A stretch of 64,000 nucleotides of DNA, from contig NZ_JAAGPR010000024.1 in the NCBI RefSeq assembly GCF_017104965.1, positions 1 to 64,000 of the forward strand, written 5' to 3'. This document shows, one piece after another, positions 1-8,207 of the stretch (positions are counted from its first letter, which is position 1; every line of letters starts with the position of its first letter). A program made the position numbers and the translations under genes. The notes under the pieces were generated by a model. It was not told where the DNA came from. It worked only from the letters and a program-made list of their open reading frames with translations, and did not search any database. The stretch comes from Paraburkholderia sp. Ac-20340 (lineage in GTDB: Bacteria; Pseudomonadota; Gammaproteobacteria; Burkholderiales; Burkholderiaceae).

Positions 1-127
1 AGACGACATCAAACGCAAACGCAATTCGAAGGAGGCAGCCCCCAGTCATTAACCGCATGAGCGGGTGTATCAAATTACGATTGCGTTTGCGTCCGAAGCT
101 GTATCAACTTGAGATTGCGTTTGACAA
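1..127. mobile_element. End of an IS (IS21-like end structure) cutting into IS66
   Basis: Read on the minus strand from position 127, the sequence starts TGTCAAACGCAATC and repeats a unit of the form ACGCAATC-N2-AA-N-TTGATACA twice (about 121-100 and 85-62). A related GCGTTTGCG motif recurs near 10-28. Multiple subterminal repeats behind a TG terminus are typical of IS21-type ends. The IS66 tnpB reading frame stops matching its family exactly at this junction, so the element inserted into tnpB. Its transposase genes would lie to the left of the window. Family assignment is inference. Confidence 0.5.
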
Positions 128-382
128 GATAGTCTCGGTGCCCGATGGCCAGGTGAAGCGATCCGCCTCGAGTCGCTTGAGCAGCAACCAGAATCCGTTG
201 CCGCCCCAGCCGAGTATCTTGATGCGATCGCGGCGCCGGTTGCCGAATACGAACAGTGCCGAGGCCATCGGATTAAGGCGCATCGACTGCTCGACCAGGA
301 TCGACAGTCCGTTGATACCGATACGGAAGTCGACCGGCTCGCGATACAGATACACCTTCAACCCTTCGTCGAACCGGAACAC
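128..382 (-). pseudogene. tnpB: IS66 Orf2 (TnpB), C-terminus lost
   Basis: TnpB is the small accessory protein of IS66 elements, required for transposition; its biochemical role is unclear. The frame starts MFRFDEGLKVYLYREPVDFR and keeps the family block VFGNRRRDRIKIL and FWLLLKRLEADRFTWP. Family members are about 115 residues and end in a conserved leucine-rich tail. Here homology stops after about 85 residues and a short unrelated tail follows, encoded by the invading IS end. The start overlaps the end of tnpA, as usual in IS66. It is non-functional by truncation. Confidence 0.75.
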
Positions 383-834
383 GGCAGCCTCCCGAGCATC
401 TGGACGACCCTCTCCAGTTCTTCCACGGCTGCCGGCCCAACCTCGAGACGAACGCCGTTTGGCAATACAACGTTCAACAGGTACGTCGCGGTTGGTTTGA
501 CTGGGGCTGACGACAGTAAAGGAGTCTCGAGCTGGACGAACACCGGCTCATCCGACGGTGCGACGGTAGCGATCTCGGTCGGGGCCAGACTGCCGGGCTC
601 ACTCGCGAGCCCGGCAACTCCGGCGCGGCCCTGCTCGCGCTGGTACTGCGAAATCCAGGTCCGCACGAGATTCGGGTTGATACCGTGGTCCATTGCAGTG
701 CGCGCGATCGATACGCCCGGCTTGAGACATTGCTGTATCAGCTCGCGCTTCGCGCTCTCGTCGTATTTGCGCCGTCCGTCGCGCTTGGAACCAACGACCA
801 GACGGCCCTGCAACCCTTCTTCCTGTTCGCTCAT
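358..834 (-). CDS. tnpA: IS66 Orf1 (TnpA) helix-turn-helix protein
   Basis: This is the Orf1 accessory protein of IS66, an IS3-OrfA-like HTH protein of about 158 residues. The HTH lies around residues 20-60 (RRKYDESAKRELIQQCLKPG, then SIARTAMDHGINPNLVRTW). A linker rich in Gly, Ala and Pro follows, then a C-terminal LEVGPAAVEELERVVQML segment typical of the family. The ATG at 834 follows GGACAGG; an upstream in-frame ATG at 867 is possible. The gene looks intact, but its partners are lost. Confidence 0.75.
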   Translation of the reverse strand: MSEQEEGLQGRLVVGSKRDGRRKYDESAKRELIQQCLKPGVSIARTAMDHGINPNLVRTWISQYQREQGRAGVAGLASEPGSLAPTEIATVAPSDEPVFVQLETPLLSSAPVKPTATYLLNVVLPNGVRLEVGPAAVEELERVVQMLGRLPCSGSTKG

Positions 835-922
835 GTACACCTGTCCACGTTGGTTGAACATGGACACGTAGCCTCTGTGAATCAGCCGTGCATGGGAAGG
901 GCGTGGTTTATAGACCGCTTAC

Positions 923-1310
923 GATCAATCAACTCCGGGAACTGCTGCATGAGTTCGGCGTGTCATTTCATTCGGACCCGGCGCCAGGTCAGACCGAAAT
1001 CCGCGCGCGTATGGCTGAGGCGGCTGACATGCTCCCCGATTCAATCAGGTCGAGTTTTCAGGACCAGCTTCGACGCATCGATGGCATTGGAGTTGATATT
1101 GAGCTGCTCGAGAAGCGTATCAGCGCGCGCCAGCAACTGCAGGTTAGCTGTCGTCTGAAAACTGAAATGACCGGCGTTGGCGCGCTGACGGAGGCGACGC
1201 CGGTCGCGGCAAGCGGAGACGCGAAGGCCCCCTGGTCTGGAGGCGAATTCAGTTCGTTCCTGGGGCTGATTCGCAGGCGAAGCGGTACAGGGAGATAGGT
1301 CCGATTGCGA
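923..1310 (+). pseudogene. IS110-family transposase remnant
   Basis: Directly after the IS66 terminus, the plus frame reads INQLRELLHEFGVSFHSDP, then DMLPDSIRSSFQDQLRRIDG with an ELLEKRI helix, then VGALTEATPVAASGDAKAP and GGEFSSFLGLIRR. This is the middle and second half of an IS110 transposase (DUF4096-like spacer, then the helix-hairpin-helix transposase_20 region). The DEDD N-terminal domain is absent. The frame ends at about 1298, where intact relatives continue for over 100 residues. Scattered codons up to about 1600 may be further decay. It is non-functional. Confidence 0.6.
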
Positions 1311-2201
1311 TCTACCTCAAGGCGCCACGATCCGAAGGCAGGTCCGTTGCCGAGGTCGGCGATGCGATAGAACGTTAGCGGCGCCTGGTAGCGTTGCCGT
1401 ACGTCCGCTGCAGCGTTGCCACGCGGCGGCGCATCGACACGTAGCGAGTGTTGGCGGGTCGGGATCGCTGGTTGATGGACCGATGCGAATCTTGCTGCGG
1501 CGCATCTACGCCGCCCCGCTGAAACACACATCGTCCAGCGGCGGATTCGTGGTGAGCAGAAACACGCGGATAGCTGGATGGTCGCCAGCACGCTATGGAC
1601 GTGGACTCACAGAACGCAAAGGCGCTTGCCAAAGGGCTTGTGGCCCTGGCGAGCGGTGGTCGGCATCTCGTGGATGCCTTTTTAAACAAGTGGTACAGCA
1701 CGGGGAAGGGCGCCACCGATGCGAGTTGCTCAACTCTCTAAAGCGCGAGCGCCAAGGCTATCGTAGAGATTCCAATAGGCTTGGGCTTGTAGAAAATTGA
1801 CTTCACGACGGATTATTCTCTCCGTCGCATCCGTGCCCTCCAGGCGGGGGGCGCGAAACCCGATGAGACTGTTCGCTTGAAAGCCGCGGCGACGGGTGAT
1901 TCGCTACCGATCTTTCGAAACCGAAGGCACTGCGGCGGTCGTGTTACCTGATACGTAAATATCATTTACTCCAGGTTGAATTGTTGCGTCCAGCGTGACG
2001 TCACACAATCAATCCAAGGCCTGAAATTCCGCGGCATTGGCGACGGCGACGAGGTATTGGCGTTGCTGTCGATGACGGAAATTAGGATCCCGGCCGCCGG
2101 TCCGTTCATCTGACGCCGGCGATCGAAGTGACCAGCGACACACAGCTGCACCCCGCCCAGCTTTTGTCAGCCTGCGCACCCACAAAAGACAGAAGACTAC
2201 G
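1311..2201. other. Intergenic, IS debris and upstream region of the oxidoreductase gene
   Basis: I see no convincing gene in this stretch. Short frames near 1594-1740 could be decayed IS110 sequence but do not align clearly with anything. The last 250 bases should carry the promoter for the gene at 2202; no clear sigma-70 boxes or operator stand out, and the ribosome binding site there is weak. Confidence 0.4.
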
Positions 2202-5200
2202 ATGAGACACTCAGAGGTTATTCCGTTGAAGCCAGCTGAAACCCAGCCCATCTCACTCGACGACAAGTACCTTCTCGACGAGGGCCACGCCTACATGAAT
2301 GGGATGCAGGCGCTGGTGCGAATGGCGCTTTCCCAACAACGTCGTGATGCCCAGAATGGGCTTCGCACCGCGGGATTCATTTCCGGCTATCGTGGCTCGC
2401 CTCTCGGCTCGTTCGACACGTCGCTCTGGCAGGCGGGAAAGCACCTCAAGTCCCACGACATCGTGTTTCAACCGGGCGTCAACGAAGACCTGGCCGGCAC
2501 CGCGTGCTGGGGCACGCAACAGGCACACCTGGCCGGGCGCGGAAAGTTCGATGGTGTTGTCGGCTATTGGTATGGCAAGGGGCCGGGCGCTGACCGCTCG
2601 GGCGACGTGTTCAGGCATGCGAATCTTGCCGGCACCGCTGAACATGGCGGCGTGGTCGCACTGTTTGGCGATGACCACTCGTGCAAATCATCGAGCATCC
2701 CGCACCAGTCAGAGTTCGTGATGATCGGATGCGGACTACCGATCTTCTATCCGACGTCGCTCCAGGAAACTCTGGATTTCGGCGCGCACTCGGTCGCCAT
2801 GTCCCGTGCCACCGGCCTGTGGACCTCGATGAAACTGGTCAGCGAGATCGTCGAAACGTCCGCCTCCGTTGACGTGAGTCTTGGACGGGTGCGGCCGAAT
2901 CTGACCCTCGATGCGCCGATGCCGCCGGGAGGATTGAATATCCGATGGCCTGATCGCTCGCTTGACCAGGAAGAGCGGCTTTACAGATACAAGCTTCCGG
3001 CTGCGATTGCATATGCGCGGGCCAACGCCATCAACCAGGTGACATGGGCGTGTGCGAATGCCCGCATCGGCATCGCTGCGAGCGGTAAGGGATACCTCGA
3101 CACGGTCGAGGCGCTGAGACTTCTCGGTCTCGAAGGCGAACCTGCGCAGCGTATCGGCCTTCGCCTGTTCCGGGTCGGAATGATCTGGCCGCTCGAGCCC
3201 GCTGGACTGCGGGTCTTCGCTGCAGGACTTCAGGAACTGATCGTCGTCGAGGAGAAGCGCGCTGTCCTTGAATCGCAGATCAAGGACGAACTGTATGCCT
3301 TGCCGGATCACCTGCGCCCGCGAGTCATCGGCAAGTCGTCGGATCAGCACGGTGAATGGAGCACGCCGCGAAACGAAGCGCCGCTGATCACGCACTATGA
3401 ACTTCAGCCGGAGCCCATCGCAAAGATGCTGGCCGCGCGCCTGCTCAAGTTCACCCTTCCGGAAGACATCAAGCGCCTGATCGAGAATCGGGTTCAGGCC
3501 ATCGAACAGGCCGAGAAAGCCTCCCGCCGCATCATCGATATTGCCGAGCGCAAGGCCTATTTCTGTAGCGGCTGCCCTCACAACTCGTCGACGGTCGTCC
3601 CGGAAGGCAGTCGCGCCCTTGGCGGTATCGGCTGTCACTTCCTGACGCTGACCATGGACCGTGGTACCGAGACCTTCACGCACATGGGCGGGGAGGGCGC
3701 GAACTGGGTCGGGACCGCGCCCTTCACGAAGGAACCCCATGTGTTCACGAACCTCGGGGACGGCACGTATTTCCACTCGGGTTACATGGCAATTCGCCAG
3801 GCAGTCGCGGCGAAGGTCAACATCACCTACAAGATCCTCTACAACGACGCGGTCGGCATGACGGGCGGGCAGCACGTCGACGGCCAGCTCAGCGTTGCCC
3901 AGATGACGCGCCAGCTGGCAGCAGAAGGGGTGGGCAAGCTGGTCATCGTGAGTGACGAGCCGGGACTGATCACCGAAACCGAAGGCCTCGCCCCCGGTGT
4001 GACGGTCCGACATCGGAACGAGCTGGATGCCGTGCAGCGCGAACTGCGCCAGGTGCCCGGCGTGTCGGCACTCATCTATGCGCAGACTTGTGCCAGCGAG
4101 AAGCGCCGTCGGCGCAAGCGTAAGGAGTACCCGGATCCGCCGCAGCGCGCCTTCATTAACTCGGAGATCTGTGAAGGTTGTGGCGACTGTTCGAAAAAGT
4201 CGAACTGCCTGTCTGTCGAACCGGTCGAGACAGCTCTTGGGATCAAACGCCGCATCAATCAAAGCAGTTGCAACAAGGACTTCTCGTGTGTCGAGGGTTT
4301 CTGTCCGAGTTTCGTCACCGTCCATACGCGCGACACGAAGCGGCCGGCAAAGTTTGACGCCCTGCCGGAAGGATGGCCGACCAAGCCGGCCATGGCAAGC
4401 CTGACCTCGCCGCTGCGCATCATCGTCGGGGGCGTGGGCGGTACGGGCGTGGTGACCATTGGCGCGCTGCTCGGCATGGCGGCTCACCTGGAAGGCAAGG
4501 CCGTTCGCGTGATGGACATGGCCGGGATGGCACAAAAGGGTGGCACGGTTTACTCGTATGTGCAGCTCGCCGCGAGCGACGATGAAATTTCGGCAACGAA
4601 GATCGCCGCCGATCAGTGTGATTTGCTCATTGGTGCGGATGCAGTCGTTGCGGGAAGCAGTGCAACGCTCTCGAGGCTGCGCGATTCCGCGCTCGTCATC
4701 GTCAGCGAGGACACGTCACCGACATCCGAGTTCATCAAGTCGCGCGACTGGACGGCGCCGGTGAACGACCTGATGACGCGCCTTGAGCGCAAGACGGCGC
4801 AGGGTCAGGTGATGGCGCTGCCCGCCGCCCGCATCGCGGCGCGCGTGCTGGGTGATGCGATCTTCGCAAATCTGATGCTGCTCGGAATGGCATGGCAGTC
4901 CGGACGCATCGCGCTCGAACGTAGCACCATCGAGCGAGCGATCGAACTGAACGGCACGGCTGTCGCGAAGAACCAGGAGGCCTTCCGGATCGGCTGTCAT
5001 CTCGCGAGCGACGCTCGACTCGCTGTGACGCTCATGGCGGGAGCGGAGTCCGAGGCCGTGCCCAAGACGCTCGCCGAAGTTATCGAGGATCGCGCTCAGC
5101 GCCTGGAAACCTACTGGAATTCGAAGTACTCGCTCCGGTATCGCAAGATGCTGGAACAGGCAGAACGCGCCTTGCCCGAGAAGCTGGCAATGACGCTGGC

Positions 5201-5681
5201 GACGCAACTCTATCGCGTGATGGCCTACAAGGACGAGTACGAAGTCGCACGCATGCTGGTGTCGACGACCTTCCGGAAGTCAATCGAACGGGAGTTTGGC
5301 CAGGGAGTCCGGTTGAGCTATCACCTCGCTCCGCCCACGCTGGGCACCGGTAAGGACGTTCGCAAGCGCATGTTCGGTCAGTGGATCCGTTGGCCGATGG
5401 CGGCGCTCGCCCGCATGCAATGGCTCCGTGAAACGCCGCTCGATCCGTTCGGCCGCAATGAGGAGCGCCGCCAGGAACGCGCGTGGCGTGACCGCTACAT
5501 CAAGTTCGTTGAGTCACTTCTGGCTTCTCCGGCAAACGTCGACATTCCGTTGGCGGAGCAGATCGCGCGGTTGCCCGCGGATGTGCGCGGCTTCGGACAT
5601 GTGAAGGCGCAAGCGATGGATGCAGCGCTGAAGCGTTGGGATGAGCTTGACGGGAAACTCGTCAGAAGCGTCACTCCGTAA
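2202..5681 (+). CDS. Indolepyruvate:ferredoxin oxidoreductase, fused subunits
   Basis: The 1159-residue protein is the fused form of the arylpyruvate-oxidising 2-oxoacid:ferredoxin oxidoreductase. The family oxidatively decarboxylates indolepyruvate, phenylpyruvate or similar 2-oxoacids to acyl-CoA, passing electrons to ferredoxin. Visible parts in order are the pyrimidine-binding N-domain (GYRGSPLGS at 62-70), a cysteine motif CSGCPHN near 455, the thiamine-diphosphate region with GDGTYFHSG near 520, Fe-S ligands CEGCGDC near 657 followed by SCNKDFSC, and the gamma-type domain starting GGVGGTGVVTIG near 742. The length is normal for the proteobacterial fusion. It lies upstream of etfBA and an acyl-CoA dehydrogenase in the same direction, which suggests 2-oxoacid catabolism. 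Which 2-oxoacid is used cannot be read from sequence. Confidence 0.9.
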   Translation: MRHSEVIPLKPAETQPISLDDKYLLDEGHAYMNGMQALVRMALSQQRRDAQNGLRTAGFISGYRGSPLGSFDTSLWQAGKHLKSHDIVFQPGVNEDLAGTACWGTQQAHLAGRGKFDGVVGYWYGKGPGADRSGDVFRHANLAGTAEHGGVVALFGDDHSCKSSSIPHQSEFVMIGCGLPIFYPTSLQETLDFGAHSVAMSRATGLWTSMKLVSEIVETSASVDVSLGRVRPNLTLDAPMPPGGLNIRWPDRSLDQEERLYRYKLPAAIAYARANAINQVTWACANARIGIAASGKGYLDTVEALRLLGLEGEPAQRIGLRLFRVGMIWPLEPAGLRVFAAGLQELIVVEEKRAVLESQIKDELYALPDHLRPRVIGKSSDQHGEWSTPRNEAPLITHYELQPEPIAKMLAARLLKFTLPEDIKRLIENRVQAIEQAEKASRRIIDIAERKAYFCSGCPHNSSTVVPEGSRALGGIGCHFLTLTMDRGTETFTHMGGEGANWVGTAPFTKEPHVFTNLGDGTYFHSGYMAIRQAVAAKVNITYKILYNDAVGMTGGQHVDGQLSVAQMTRQLAAEGVGKLVIVSDEPGLITETEGLAPGVTVRHRNELDAVQRELRQVPGVSALIYAQTCASEKRRRRKRKEYPDPPQRAFINSEICEGCGDCSKKSNCLSVEPVETALGIKRRINQSSCNKDFSCVEGFCPSFVTVHTRDTKRPAKFDALPEGWPTKPAMASLTSPLRIIVGGVGGTGVVTIGALLGMAAHLEGKAVRVMDMAGMAQKGGTVYSYVQLAASDDEISATKIAADQCDLLIGADAVVAGSSATLSRLRDSALVIVSEDTSPTSEFIKSRDWTAPVNDLMTRLERKTAQGQVMALPAARIAARVLGDAIFANLMLLGMAWQSGRIALERSTIERAIELNGTAVAKNQEAFRIGCHLASDARLAVTLMAGAESEAVPKTLAEVIEDRAQRLETYWNSKYSLRYRKMLEQAERALPEKLAMTLATQLYRVMAYKDEYEVARMLVSTTFRKSIEREFGQGVRLSYHLAPPTLGTGKDVRKRMFGQWIRWPMAALARMQWLRETPLDPFGRNEERRQERAWRDRYIKFVESLLASPANVDIPLAEQIARLPADVRGFGHVKAQAMDAALKRWDELDGKLVRSVTP

Positions 5682-5965
5682 CCGCGGAGGGCCCGGTCCG
5701 CGTTGCGGTCGGGCGTTTCTGCGGAAGCAGGTCAAAGGCGAAGAACGGGGTGATTGGGGGGGCGGAACCGCGCCCGGCGCGGTCCCGGTTTCCGTCGAAT
5801 CCTGATGAGATCAAATGCCGGCCCCACGCCTGGTGGACGCCCGCTTCGAGGCGAACCCGAAGCAGCCGGGGCGTTTGGTCAAAACATAAAAGCAGGGCGT
5901 ATGCCGATGCGCAAATACGCGTGGGTGCCGGCGCGCCCTTGCTTCATATCGGAGGAGCACACCAC
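5682..5965. other. Gap between oxidoreductase and etfB
   Basis: The gap is 284 bases. It holds a GC-rich inverted repeat (CGCGGA / TCCGCG, 5685-5704) and GCCCG / CGGGC followed by a short T run near 5716, a possible weak terminator. A second strong stem, ACCGCGCC / GGCGCGGT, lies near 5767-5784. An open frame from 5750 runs into etfB, but this upstream part lacks coding character; the GGAGGA at 5951-5956 fixes the etfB start at 5966. Confidence 0.4.
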
Positions 5966-6715
5966 ATGAAGATACTTGTGGCAGTTAAACGGGTAGTCGA
6001 CTTCAACGTCAAGGTAAGGGTGAAGTCCGATAACTCGGGCGTGGATCTGACGGCAGTCAAGATGTCCATGAACCCGTTCGATGAAATTGCGGTCGAGGAA
6101 GCGGTGCGGCTGAAAGAGGCGGGCATTGCGAGCGAAGTGGTCGTGATTTCCGTTGGCGTCGCGCAAGCGCAGGAAACGCTGCGGGCAGCGCTGGCGATCG
6201 GCGCGGATTGCGCGATCCTCGTTGAGTCGAATGATAGCGTTGAGCCGCTGGCAGTCGCGAAGATTCTGAAGGCGCTTTTCGACAGGGAGCAGCCGCAACT
6301 CGTCATGCTTGGAAAGCAGGCCATCGACGACGATTCGAACCAGACCGGCCAGATGCTCGCCGCGCTGGCGAATCTTCCGCAAGCCACGTTCGCATCGAAG
6401 GTATCCGTGGCCGACGGCAAGGCGACCGTGTCGCGCGAAGTCGATGGCGGTGCCGAAACGCTGTCGCTGAAGCTGCCGGCAGTCGTCACGACGGACCTGC
6501 GCCTGAACGAGCCGCGCTACGTCACGCTTCCGAACATCATGAAGGCCAAGAAGAAGCCGCTCGACACCGTAAAGCCCGAAAGCCTGAACGTCGATATTGC
6601 TCCGCGCCTGAAGACGCTGAAGGTCAGCGAGCCGCCGAAGCGCTCGGCTGGCGTGAGGGTGCCGGACGTAAAAACGCTGGTCGATAAGCTCAAGACCGAA
6701 GCCAAAGTGCTCTAA
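5966..6715 (+). CDS. etfB: Electron transfer flavoprotein beta subunit
   Basis: The 249-residue protein is EtfB, which with EtfA carries electrons from acyl-CoA dehydrogenases toward ETF:quinone oxidoreductase. It begins MKILVAVKRVVDFNVKVRVK, the standard family N-terminus. It keeps the MNPFDEIAVEEAVRLKE block and the LGKQAIDDDSNQTGQMLAA recognition-loop region. The ATG at 5966 follows a perfect GGAGGA by nine bases. etfA begins 12 bases after the stop, so the two are co-transcribed. The acyl-CoA dehydrogenase at 10.1 kb is a plausible electron donor. No ETF:quinone oxidoreductase gene is in the window. Confidence 0.95.
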   Translation: MKILVAVKRVVDFNVKVRVKSDNSGVDLTAVKMSMNPFDEIAVEEAVRLKEAGIASEVVVISVGVAQAQETLRAALAIGADCAILVESNDSVEPLAVAKILKALFDREQPQLVMLGKQAIDDDSNQTGQMLAALANLPQATFASKVSVADGKATVSREVDGGAETLSLKLPAVVTTDLRLNEPRYVTLPNIMKAKKKPLDTVKPESLNVDIAPRLKTLKVSEPPKRSAGVRVPDVKTLVDKLKTEAKVL

Positions 6716-6727
6716 ACGGAGGAGACC

Positions 6728-7684
6728 ATGACGATCCTTGTCATTGCTGAACATAACAACGCCTCGATTAAGGCCGGCACGCTGAACACAATGGCTGCTG
6801 GCGCAGTCATATCATCCTTCGGCGATCAGCAGATCCACGTGCTGATCGCAGGGCACGACGCGATGGGAGCCGCGGAAGCGGCGGCAAAAATTGCAGGCGT
6901 ATCGAAGGTACTGCTCGCAGACGCGCCTCAACTCGCTGACGGCCTCGCAGAAAACGTCGAGGCGACGGTGTCGAAAATCGCGAAGGGGTATTCGCACATC
7001 CTCGCGCCTGCCACCGCATATGGCAAGAACATCGCGCCACGCATCGCCGCGAAGCTCGATGTTGCACAGATCAGTGACATCACTGCCGTAGATTCCGTCG
7101 ACACGTTCGAGCGTCCGATCTACGCGGGCAACGCAATCGCAATCGTGCAATCAGTCGATCCGGTCAAGGTCATCACGGTTCGCGCAACAGCCTTCGATCC
7201 TGTTGCGGTGGAGGGCGGCAGCGCCTCGATCGAGAAAATCGAATCCGCGGCGGACGCTGGGGTCTCACAGTTCGTGAGCCGAGAAGTGACAAAGCTGGAT
7301 CGCCCGGAACTCACGTCAGCAAAGATTATCGTGTCGGGTGGCCGCGGATTGGGCAGCGGCGAGAACTACGCGCACGTCCTGGAGCCACTCGCCGACAAGC
7401 TCGGCGCAGCAATGGGCGCCTCGCGCGCGGCCGTCGACGCAGGGTACGTGCCGAACGACTATCAGGTCGGGCAGACCGGCAAGATCGTCGCGCCACAGCT
7501 CTACATCGCGGTAGGCATCTCGGGTGCAATCCAGCATCTCGCGGGGATGAAAGACTCGAAGGTGATCGTCGCTATCAACAAGGATCCTGAGGCACCCATT
7601 TTCAGTGTCGCCGACTTTGGTCTCGTTGATGATCTCTTCAATGCGGTCCCCGCCTTTGCAACTGCAATTGACTGTCAAGAGTGA
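6728..7684 (+). CDS. etfA: Electron transfer flavoprotein alpha subunit
   Basis: The 318-residue EtfA pairs with EtfB to form the FAD-carrying heterodimer. The N-terminal alpha/beta domain (MTILVIAEHNNASIKAGTLN) is followed by the C-terminal FAD domain. That domain has the signature VSGGRGLGSGENY near 200-212, then GASRAAVDAGYVPNDYQVGQTG, and AVGISGAIQHLAGMKDS near 257-273, with the usual AINKDPEAPIF. The length is normal and an RBS (GGAGGA) precedes the ATG. It is translated with etfB. Confidence 0.95.
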   Translation: MTILVIAEHNNASIKAGTLNTMAAGAVISSFGDQQIHVLIAGHDAMGAAEAAAKIAGVSKVLLADAPQLADGLAENVEATVSKIAKGYSHILAPATAYGKNIAPRIAAKLDVAQISDITAVDSVDTFERPIYAGNAIAIVQSVDPVKVITVRATAFDPVAVEGGSASIEKIESAADAGVSQFVSREVTKLDRPELTSAKIIVSGGRGLGSGENYAHVLEPLADKLGAAMGASRAAVDAGYVPNDYQVGQTGKIVAPQLYIAVGISGAIQHLAGMKDSKVIVAINKDPEAPIFSVADFGLVDDLFNAVPAFATAIDCQE

Positions 7685-7714
7685 ACTGACATGATCTGAC
7701 GAGATGGAGGGCGT

Positions 7715-7975
7715 ATGTCGCTGACCAACTTCGAGCGAACACGTGCTGAGGCAGCCAACTCGGCTAACGAGGCAGACGCGTCGTTGTGGCGCTGGTTTAG
7801 TCAGGCCTATGAGGAAGGACGGATACGATGGTGCAAATCGCCGCAAGGTTGGCTGGTCAGCGTTGACCACAAACACCTGGCGACCGAGTCCGACTTCGAC
7901 AGCGCTATCCGCATTGCTTGCACGCGCTACTTCTCAGGTCAACGAAAAGGGGCTCAACTAGCCAGTTCAATCTGA
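7715..7975 (+). CDS. Small hypothetical protein
   Basis: This 86-residue soluble protein has no domain I can name. It is hydrophilic, rich in Ser, Ala, Arg and Trp, with paired aromatic segments (SLWRWFSQAYEEGRIRW, then VSVDHKHLATESDFD). A good RBS (ATGGAGGG) sits seven bases before the ATG at 7715, and the gene follows etfA by 30 bases on the same strand, so it may be the last gene of that transcript. No signal peptide or membrane segment is seen. Function is unknown. Confidence 0.5.
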   Translation: MSLTNFERTRAEAANSANEADASLWRWFSQAYEEGRIRWCKSPQGWLVSVDHKHLATESDFDSAIRIACTRYFSGQRKGAQLASSI

Positions 7976-8189
7976 CCACTATTCACGATGATTGCGGGGC
8001 GTCGCCTGACACGATTGACGTGCGAGCGATGCATCGGTTGGTCTGATGGCGCTGCGATCAGACGTGATCGATCGAGCGTGCTCGCCAATCGGCCTTGATG
8101 GCGGATCATTGTCTGCACCTTAACCAAGGGCTGGCTATCCCTGCGCGCGCGTCGCAAAGTCCGCGTGACGGAGAGAGCACGCTTCTATC

Positions 8190-8204
8190 ACGATTTTAAA
8201 TCGT
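8190..8204. promoter_or_regulatory. Perfect 15-bp palindrome before the chemoreceptor gene
   Basis: ACGATTT and AAATCGT flank a single T, ending three bases before the ATG at 8208. It occupies the place where an RBS would be expected; the nearest purine run is GGAGAGAG at 8170-8177, which is too far away. It could be an operator or an RNA hairpin that limits translation. No regulator in the window is an obvious partner. Confidence 0.35.
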
Positions 8205-8207
8205 AGC

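Larger units (their letters stand above)
128..922 (-). mobile_element. IS66-family element, truncated copy
   Basis: The piece holds tnpA and the front of tnpB in IS66 order on the minus strand. The right end is set by GCTTAC at 917-922, the complement of the GTAAGC terminus usual for IS66. The left part with tnpC is missing because another element cut in at about 127/128. A different IS66 copy lies at the right edge of the window. Confidence 0.7.

Noticed and set aside
57..500. 147-residue plus-strand open frame
   Set aside because: Antisense to IS66 tnpA/tnpB and the IS end.
2736..4535. 599-residue open frame on the minus strand
   Set aside because: It lies wholly within the oxidoreductase gene, antisense, with His/Arg-rich low-complexity composition typical of a high-GC shadow frame.
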